Shown here: one piece after another, positions 1 through 4,019 of the stretch
How the letters are laid out: each line of letters starts with the position of its first letter
How positions within the stretch are numbered: the stretch's first letter is position 1
Source: Deltaproteobacteria bacterium
GTDB lineage: Bacteria; Myxococcota_A; UBA796; UBA2385
DNA length: 5,113 nt
Direction: 5' to 3'
NCBI GenBank assembly: GCA_015489145.1
Contig: WGAH01000823.1
Span: forward strand, 1 to 5,113
The notes under the pieces: generated by a model
Told to the model about the DNA's origin: nothing
The model's database searches: none
The model's input: the letters and a program-made list of their open reading frames with translations, nothing else
Translations under genes and position numbers: made by a program

Positions 1-142
1 AGCCGGGCCGGGGTTTTGCCCGGGGGGGGGTCATGGAACCTCCCGACCGTTCCGTACCCGCGATCGTCGCAGGACCACCCGGTACCCGAGCGACCTTCCC
101 TCGAAGCCGCGAACCCGCGGCAGGCAACACCCTGGAGGCGAC
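1..142. other. Upstream region of the first lipoprotein gene
   Basis: This stretch precedes the lipoprotein gene at 143, and I find no credible coding sequence in it. It contains a short GC hairpin (CCGGG at 8-12 pairing with CCCGG at 19-23 across a GTTTTG loop), a run of nine G (22-30), and a second small hairpin (CCGCG 107-111 with CGCGG 116-120). The first hairpin could be the tail of a terminator of a gene left of the window, but no T-run follows it. No convincing -35/-10 pair was found, so the promoter of the lipoprotein gene is not located. Confidence 0.4.
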
Positions 143-793
143 ATGTCCAAGCTCATCACCCTCATCCCGTTCTTCGCCGCGGCCTGCGGCACCGCCGACC
201 AGTTCACGGCCACCGGCGCCGGCCCCGAGGCCGACGGCGCCCTCACCCCCGCCGAGGGGGACTTCGCGGGCGTGCGCGGCGACCTGCCCATCGTCGACGA
301 CCTCGACCCGAGCAGCCTCAAGGGCGTGTCCGCCTCGACCCTGGGCACCGTGGTCGAGCTCGCCAACGACGCCCAGGACATCTGGCCCGCCTACGTCGAG
401 CCCGGCGTCTACGACGTGTTCATCGACGAGGTCTACGAGGACTCCTGCCAGACCGGCCTCCTCGACGTCATGCGCGGCGAGGTGACCGAGGACCCCGAGA
501 CCGGTGCCCGCATGCTGTTCGGCATCGCGCCCATGGAGACCGACGGCGAGTGGCTCTACGCGAGCGGCAGCCGCAGCTACCCGAACCCCGAGATCGACTG
601 CAGCCTGGTGACCACCGTGCAGGCGGACGGGCCCTTCGACGGGCAGCGCGAGTTCGACCTGGCGATCTTCCGCCTGGACCAGTTCGTCGGCACCGAGTGC
701 CCCGACGCCGTGGCCGACCCCTGCGTGTGGGACTACGACGCCCACTTCCGCTGGTCCTCCGTCAACACCCAGGCCGACCAGCCCGAGGGCTGA
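143..793 (+). CDS. Predicted lipoprotein, GIAPME/four-cysteine family, copy 1
   Basis: This 216-residue protein of unknown function is predicted to be exported and lipid-anchored. The N-terminus is a very short signal peptide: MSK, then a hydrophobic stretch (residues 4-14), then a lipobox-like AAAC with Cys15 as the presumed lipidation site. Residues 16-80 are low in complexity and acidic. The conserved part runs from about W81 to R203: PGVY (87-90), Cys102, GIAPME (127-132), Asp-Cys (152-153), Glu-Phe (170-171), Cys186, and Cys194-x3-Tyr-x3-Phe-Arg. The four downstream cysteines could form two disulfides, as expected for a secreted fold. The ATG start is supported by GGAGG at 134-138, four bases upstream. 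The next plus-strand gene is a diverged paralogue. I do not recognise the family, and no catalytic motif is visible. Lipidation is inferred from the motif, and the 14-residue signal is at the short end. Confidence 0.85.
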   Translation: MSKLITLIPFFAAACGTADQFTATGAGPEADGALTPAEGDFAGVRGDLPIVDDLDPSSLKGVSASTLGTVVELANDAQDIWPAYVEPGVYDVFIDEVYEDSCQTGLLDVMRGEVTEDPETGARMLFGIAPMETDGEWLYASGSRSYPNPEIDCSLVTTVQADGPFDGQREFDLAIFRLDQFVGTECPDAVADPCVWDYDAHFRWSSVNTQADQPEG

Positions 794-804
794 TCCGCGA
801 CGCG

Positions 805-822
805 GCCACCGCCCGCGGTGGC
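805..822 (+). terminator. Stem-loop just after lipoprotein copy 1, possible terminator
   Basis: This is a perfect inverted repeat: GCCACCGC (805-812) pairs with GCGGTGGC (815-822). It gives an eight-pair stem, or seven pairs with a CCCG tetraloop. It begins 11 bases after the stop codon of the first lipoprotein gene, where a terminator would sit. No T-run follows, so a classic intrinsic terminator is not shown. It may instead stabilise the 3' end of the transcript. Confidence 0.35.
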
Positions 823-850
823 GATGTCCGCCCTCTCTGAGTACCTTGTC

Positions 851-877
851 GGCGGGCGTGCTCCTGGCACGCCCGCC
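851..877 (+). terminator. Perfect 11-bp stem-loop between the two lipoprotein genes
   Basis: GGCGGGCGTGC (851-861) pairs without mismatch to GCACGCCCGCC (867-877) around the five-base loop TCCTG. It is the strongest hairpin in the window. It lies 57 bases after the first lipoprotein stop and 35 bases before the second start. It could be a terminator, although no T-tract follows, or an RNA structure or protein-binding palindrome in the leader of the second gene. The structure is read directly from the sequence; its role is inferred. Confidence 0.4.
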
Positions 878-883
878 GCGCGC

Positions 884-900
884 GCAGGCGCCCCGCCTGC
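884..900 (+). other. Stem-loop abutting the ribosome binding site of lipoprotein copy 2
   Basis: GCAGGC (884-889) pairs with GCCTGC (895-900) around a GCCCC loop. The stem ends two bases before the AGGGAGGAG ribosome binding region that starts at 902. In the mRNA, it would stack immediately upstream of the initiation site and could affect ribosome access. No regulatory ligand or known RNA family is recognised. Confidence 0.35.
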
Positions 901-912
901 AAGGGAGGAGAC

Positions 913-1482
913 ATGCTGCTGAGGCTGGCCGTCGTCCTGGCCCTCGCCACCGCCTGCAAGAAGGACAAGGGCGGGGAGGACACCACCGACGATACCGGCG
1001 GCACCGACACCGCCGACGCCGGGGACTGGGTTCCCGCGCAGGTCGTCCCCGGCACCTACGCGATGCGGATCGTGAGCGTGACCGACCACACCTGCGCCGG
1101 CGACCTCCAGCCGGAACAGATCCAGCGCGTCGACGTGGTCCCCGACGGCGACTACGTGCTGCTCATGGGCATCGCCCCCATGGAATCCGCCCCGGACGGC
1201 AACGCCCTGCGGGCCGTGGGCAGCGTCGACCGGCAGGTGCCGGCGACCGACTGCACCCTCACCGACGCCATCGACGCCTCGGGCACCCTGACGAACCCCA
1301 ACGAGTTCACCCTGGACGTGACCTACTCCAAGAGCGGCGAGGGCGCCGACTGCTCCACCCTTCCGGGCACCCTGCCCTGCCAGGACGTCTACAGCGCCGC
1401 CTTCCGGCGCCTCGAGGACGAGCCCGGCGACGACACCGGCGGTGGCGGGGGCGGCGACACCGGCACGCCGCCCACGCGGTGA
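913..1482 (+). CDS. Predicted lipoprotein, GIAPME/four-cysteine family, copy 2
   Basis: This 189-residue predicted lipoprotein is paralogous to the gene upstream. MLLR and a hydrophobic core lead to ATAC with Cys15 as the likely lipidation site. A KKDK patch and an acidic D/T/G-rich linker (about 17-37) follow, of a kind common in myxobacterial lipoproteins. The conserved part covers PGTY (46-49), Cys61, GIAPME (86-91), Asp-Cys (113-114), Glu-Phe (131-132), Cys147, and Cys156-x3-Tyr-x3-Phe-Arg (to 165). The cysteine spacings of 53, 33 and 9 nearly match 51, 33 and 8 in copy 1. A second DTGG-type low-complexity tail (about 173-189) is absent from copy 1. Lys at +2 does not fit the Asp+2 inner-membrane retention rule, suggesting outer-membrane or surface location. 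GGAGG at 904-908 supports this ATG. Function is unknown. Confidence 0.87.
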   Translation: MLLRLAVVLALATACKKDKGGEDTTDDTGGTDTADAGDWVPAQVVPGTYAMRIVSVTDHTCAGDLQPEQIQRVDVVPDGDYVLLMGIAPMESAPDGNALRAVGSVDRQVPATDCTLTDAIDASGTLTNPNEFTLDVTYSKSGEGADCSTLPGTLPCQDVYSAAFRRLEDEPGDDTGGGGGGDTGTPPTR

Positions 1483-1493
1483 CCCGGGCTCAC
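1479..1493. repeat. Near-palindrome spanning two convergent stop codons
   Basis: GTGACCCGGGCTCAC is an inverted repeat with one mismatched pair, centred on base 1486. It contains the TGA of the plus-strand lipoprotein (1480-1482) and the TGA complement of argS (1490-1492). Only 7 bp separate the stops, so no ordinary terminator fits between them. The element is too short to be a strong hairpin, and a role in transcript ending is only a guess. Confidence 0.35.
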
Positions 1494-3253
1494 ATCCGGT
1501 CGAGGACCTCGATCCCGAGCAGCTCGAGCCCGCGTCGCATCACCGTGGCCGCCGCCTCGACCAGCGCCAGGCGGGAGGCGACGGTGGCCGCATCGCCGGC
1601 GCGCAGCACCGGCACCTCGTAGTAGAAGCGGTTGAAGACGTTGGCGGTCTCGTAGAGCTGGTCGCACAGCAGGTTGGGGCGTCCGTGCGCCAGGGCCAGC
1701 GAGACCGCCTCGGGAAAGCGCAGCAGCCGCAGCGCCAGCTCGCGCTCCAGCGGCTCGCCGATGCGGACGGCTTCGCCGACCTCCGCCCCCTCCCCGGCGG
1801 CGCGGGCGAGGAGGCTGCGGCACCGGGCGTGGGTGTAGAGCAGGTAGGGCGCGGTGTTGCCGTCGAGGGCGAGCATGCGGTCCCAGTCGAAGGTGACGTT
1901 GGACTGCGGGTTCTGGGAAAGGTCGGCGTAGCGCACGGCCCCGACCCCCACCGCTTCGGCGATGCGGGCGCGCTCGGCCTCGGACAGGTGCGGCGACTTC
2001 TCGTCGACGACGGCCCGGGCGCGGCGCACGGCCTCGTCGAGGAGGTCCACCAGCCGCACCACGTTGCCCTTGCGCGAGCTCATGGAGCCCTCGGGGAGCA
2101 CCAGCATCCCGAACCAGGTGTGCACCAGCGACGGACGGTCCGGGTCGAGCCCCCGGGCCCGAGCCCAGCGGCGCCAGGCCGCGAAGACCTGCTTGAAGTG
2201 GAGCTGCTGGCGCACGTCGGTCACGTAGACGACCTCGTCCGGCGCCCAGGTGCGCCGCCGGTATTCCAGGGTGGCGAGGTCCGTGGTGCCGTAGAGGAAG
2301 GCCCCGTCCTTCTTGCGGATGACGAGCACCGTGTCGGCGAGCCCCTTGAAGCGCCGGCCCTCGACCTCGTCGGCGGGGAACTTCACCACCACGGCGCCCT
2401 CGCTCTCCTCGGCGACGCCGAGGTCGAGCAGGGCCTGCACCGTGCCGGCGAGCTCGTCGTGGTAGGCGCTCTCGCCGAGGGTCTCGTCGAAACGCACGTG
2501 GAGGCGCTCGTAGACGGCCTCGAACTCCTCCAGGGACACGGCGCGGAAGCGCTCCCAGAGGGCGCGGTTCTCCGGGTCGCCCGCCTGGAGCTTCGCCGTC
2601 TCGGCCCGGGCCTCGTCCAGCAGCGCCGGGTCCGCCTCGGCCTCGCGGCCGAAGCGCACGTAGAGGCGCTCGAGCTCGCCCAGGGGATCGGCCTCGAAGG
2701 CCTCCCGGTCCAGCCAGCGGCGCCAGGCCACGATGAGCTTGCCGTACTGGGTGCCCCAGTCCCCGACGTGGTTGTCGGCGACGACGCGCCAGCCCGTCGC
2801 CCGGTACAGGCGGTCGAGGGTGTTGCCGATGATCGTGGACCGCATGTGGCCGACGTGCATGCGCTTGGCCACGTTGGGCGAGGAGTAGTCGATGACGACG
2901 GTGCGGCCCGCCCCGGACTGCTCGACGAACAGGGCCGGATCGCGCACCATCTCGCCGAGTCGCGCGCCGATCCAGCCGTCGTCGAGGCGGAAGTTCAGGA
3001 AGCCCGGCCCGGCGACCTCGACCGAGGCCACCCCCGGGTGCTCGGCCAGGGCGGCCCGCACCGCCTCGGCCACGGCGCGCGGGTTGGTCCGCAGCGCCCT
3101 GCCCAGGCGAAAGGCGTGGTTGGACTGGTAGTCGCCGAAGCGCGGGTCCGAGGCCGGCCGCGCCGGCTCCACCTCGTCGAGCACCCCGCCGTGGCCGGCC
3201 CGCTCGGCCGCCTCGGCCACGAGTTCCGTCAGCACGCTGCTCACCGTCGGCAC
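1490..3253 (-). CDS. argS: Arginyl-tRNA synthetase
   Basis: This is a cytosolic class I aminoacyl-tRNA synthetase that charges tRNA-Arg with arginine using ATP. Residues are numbered from the longest open form, which starts with GTG at 3265 and has 591 residues. The N-terminal Add-1-like domain covers roughly 1-100. The ATP-binding HIGH signature appears as HVGH (137-140) in the family context NVAKRMHVGHMRST, followed by GDWGTQYGKL (168-177). The second signature, equivalent to KMSKS, is MSSRKGN (395-401). The C-terminal DALR anticodon-binding helical domain runs from about 475 and ends in the typical LDRM. I prefer GTG at 3253 (587 residues). It has GGAGGG four bases upstream and gives an N-terminus starting (M)PTVSSVL, while GTG at 3265 has only a weak GGCGGGCGG upstream. 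GTG at 3244 is also possible. The gene is full length and intact, and it follows the CBS gene by 110 bp. Confidence 0.97.
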   Translation of the reverse strand: MPTVSSVLTELVAEAAERAGHGGVLDEVEPARPASDPRFGDYQSNHAFRLGRALRTNPRAVAEAVRAALAEHPGVASVEVAGPGFLNFRLDDGWIGARLGEMVRDPALFVEQSGAGRTVVIDYSSPNVAKRMHVGHMRSTIIGNTLDRLYRATGWRVVADNHVGDWGTQYGKLIVAWRRWLDREAFEADPLGELERLYVRFGREAEADPALLDEARAETAKLQAGDPENRALWERFRAVSLEEFEAVYERLHVRFDETLGESAYHDELAGTVQALLDLGVAEESEGAVVVKFPADEVEGRRFKGLADTVLVIRKKDGAFLYGTTDLATLEYRRRTWAPDEVVYVTDVRQQLHFKQVFAAWRRWARARGLDPDRPSLVHTWFGMLVLPEGSMSSRKGNVVRLVDLLDEAVRRARAVVDEKSPHLSEAERARIAEAVGVGAVRYADLSQNPQSNVTFDWDRMLALDGNTAPYLLYTHARCRSLLARAAGEGAEVGEAVRIGEPLERELALRLLRFPEAVSLALAHGRPNLLCDQLYETANVFNRFYYEVPVLRAGDAATVASRLALVEAAATVMRRGLELLGIEVLDRM

Positions 3254-3257
3254 ATCG

Positions 3258-3263
3258 CCCTCC
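3258..3263 (-). promoter_or_regulatory. Ribosome binding site deciding the argS start
   Basis: GGAGGG on the minus strand lies four bases before GTG at 3253, and three bases before an out-of-frame ATG whose first base is 3255. It overlaps the codons that would follow a GTG start at 3265, so it argues for initiation downstream of it. The ATG opens a four-codon frame (Met-Cys-Arg-Arg, stop at 3241-3243) that overlaps the argS reading frame. Confidence 0.55.
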
Positions 3264-3300
3264 ACCCGCCCGCCAGGGGACGGATGCGCCCCTTCACCGG

Positions 3301-3346
3301 CCCGGCCGGGGCCGTCAAGGGAGCCCGGCCGGGACCGTCGAGGGAT
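3301..3346. repeat. Imperfect 23-bp tandem repeat in the argS leader
   Basis: Two adjacent units (3301-3323 and 3324-3346) match at 20 of their first 22 bases. Each begins with the perfect 10-bp palindrome CCCGGCCGGG (3301-3310 and 3324-3333), followed by a shared CCGTC-AGGGA block with one or two changes. The period of 23 bp is close to two helical turns, so both palindromes face about the same side of the DNA. The array lies about 50-95 bases upstream of the argS start. It could be a paired operator, or simply a local duplication. Confidence 0.6.
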
Positions 3347-3360
3347 CGGGGCGATCCCCG
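3339..3360 (-). terminator. Short hairpin after the CBS gene, possible terminator
   Basis: GGGATC (3342-3347) and GATCCC (3353-3358) form a perfect six-pair stem with a five-base loop. Two more pairs are possible if A3341 is bulged. On the minus strand it starts three bases past the TAG of the CBS gene (3364-3366). There is no U-tract after it, so read-through into argS remains possible. It partly overlaps the second unit of the tandem repeat. Confidence 0.3.
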
Positions 3361-3363
3361 GGC

Positions 3364-3807
3364 CTACCCGGGGTAGGTGCCGGCGATGTAGCGCGTGAGC
3401 TGCTCGACCTCGAAGGCCCGCTCCCGGGCCAGCCAGCGCGCGAGGTCGCCCGCCGAGATCAGGCCGACCAGCCGGTCGCCGTCCACCACCGGCAGGTGGC
3501 GGTGCCGCTTCTCGGTGATGATCGCGAGGGCCTCGCCCACGGTGGTGCGCGGACTCACGGTGAGGATCGGGGCGGTCATCACCTCGGCCACGCGCACCGC
3601 GTCGGGGTCACGCCCGGGAGCCACCACCCGGCGCATGAGGTCGCGCTCGGTGAAGATGCCTGCGATGGCGTCGCCATCCACGACAAGCACCGAACCCGTG
3701 CGGGCTTCGACCATGCGGTGGACGGCCGCCCGGACGGTGGCGGTCGGCTCGATGCTGGTCACCTCGGGGCCCTTGCCGGCGAGGACGTGTCGAAGGGGTG
3801 TGAGCAT
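3364..3807 (-). CDS. Stand-alone protein with two CBS domains
   Basis: This is a 147-residue soluble protein made almost entirely of a CBS pair (Bateman module). CBS1 is about residues 15-68, with GSVLVVDGDAIAGIFTERDL as its core. CBS2 is about 77-130, starting VMTAPILTV and ending with VVDGDRLVGLISAGDL. A short tail (131-147) resembles those of other small CBS proteins. CBS pairs generally bind adenine nucleotides or S-adenosylmethionine and act as regulators or sensors. No enzyme or channel domain is attached, so the partner is unknown. The start is fixed by AGGAGGT (3812-3818) four bases before ATG 3807. The reading frame stays open far upstream, but that extension lies antisense-shifted within the neighbouring gene and has arginine-rich, non-protein-like composition. 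It lies 212 bp downstream of the acyl-CoA dehydrogenase gene and 110 bp upstream of argS. Confidence 0.93.
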   Translation of the reverse strand: MLTPLRHVLAGKGPEVTSIEPTATVRAAVHRMVEARTGSVLVVDGDAIAGIFTERDLMRRVVAPGRDPDAVRVAEVMTAPILTVSPRTTVGEALAIITEKRHRHLPVVDGDRLVGLISAGDLARWLARERAFEVEQLTRYIAGTYPG

Positions 3808-3811
3808 GGGG

Positions 3812-3818
3812 ACCTCCT
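3812..3818 (-). promoter_or_regulatory. Ribosome binding site of the CBS gene
   Basis: A near-consensus AGGAGGT on the minus strand lies four bases upstream of ATG 3807. Just upstream of it is a run of eight G on the same strand (3820-3827), preceded by AAAA. The site rules out the long upstream in-frame extension as the true start. Confidence 0.8.
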
Positions 3819-3905
3819 GCCCCCCCCTTTTGACAGGGTACCGGAAAAGGGCCGGAAGAAAAGTGCCGGAGGGGCCCCGAATTCGCCCGCCGCCCGCGAC
3901 TGTTC

Positions 3906-3927
3906 CGCGTGAGCGGACGTTACGCCT
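3906..3927. repeat. 22-bp direct repeat, copy 1
   Basis: This copy matches 3982-4003 at 19 of 22 bases, and all three mismatches are adjacent in the middle (positions 10-12 of the unit). On the plus strand both copies share CGCGTGAGC, then three variable bases, then CGTTACGCCT. The outer GCGT and ACGC give partial dyad symmetry, as in an operator with a free spacer. This copy overlaps the candidate -10 element of the CBS gene. Confidence 0.6.
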
Positions 3928-3945
3928 CGATGATCGCGCGCGCAA
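3917..3945 (-). promoter_or_regulatory. Possible sigma-70-like promoter for the CBS gene
   Basis: On the minus strand, TTGCGC (3945-3940) and TAACGT (3922-3917) are spaced by 17 bases. Each box matches the consensus TTGACA/TATAAT only partly (four of six for each). A start near 3910 would leave a leader of about 100 bases. The -10 box lies inside the first 22-bp repeat, which would suit repression by a protein binding there. Such weak matches are expected by chance fairly often. Confidence 0.3.
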
Positions 3946-3981
3946 GGCCCGCCCCCATCCCCGTCGAGCCGTCGCACAACG

Positions 3982-4003
3982 CGCGTGAGCCAGCGTTACG
4001 CCT
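3982..4003. repeat. 22-bp direct repeat, copy 2
   Basis: This is the second copy of the unit at 3906-3927, in the same orientation and 76 bp away measured start to start. It ends 16 bp from the stop codon of the acyl-CoA dehydrogenase gene. It has no -35-like sequence at the matching distance, so it is less likely to be a second promoter. The conserved flanks around a variable three-base centre suggest a binding site or a small duplicated element. Confidence 0.6.
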
Positions 4004-4019
4004 GCGCTATGCGCGACCC

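Noticed and set aside
22..30. G9 run, and C8 run at 3820-3827, as phase-variable tracts
   Set aside because: Both lie outside coding sequence. The second is upstream of the ribosome binding site, so a length change would not shift a frame or the start spacing.
16..840. A 274-codon plus-strand frame overlapping lipoprotein copy 1
   Set aside because: Its product is dominated by Arg, Pro, Gly and His with no domain, and it has no good ribosome binding site. The overlapping frame at 143-793 has a lipobox, a good ribosome binding site and a paralogue.
819..847. TGGCGA-17-TACCTT as a promoter for lipoprotein copy 2
   Set aside because: It matches only half of each consensus box and overlaps the first stem-loop, so it is no better than chance.
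846..1622. A 258-codon plus-strand frame overlapping lipoprotein copy 2 and the end of argS
   Set aside because: It is arginine-rich shadow sequence running across two well-supported genes, with no motif.
3290..3318. TTGACG on the minus strand as the -35 of an argS promoter
   Set aside because: At 16-18 bases downstream only GC-rich, G-heavy hexamers are found (for example GAAGGG), so there is no credible -10.
1442..3376. A 644-codon open frame on the plus strand, antisense to argS
   Set aside because: It is the mirror of a GC-biased gene. The composition (Val, Gly, Glu, Ala, His, Leu without domains) is that of a reverse-strand shadow, while argS on the other strand has full catalytic signatures.
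4004..4014. GCGC-TAT-GCGC as a terminator of the dehydrogenase gene
   Set aside because: Four pairs with a three-base loop and no T-run are expected often in DNA this rich in G and C.
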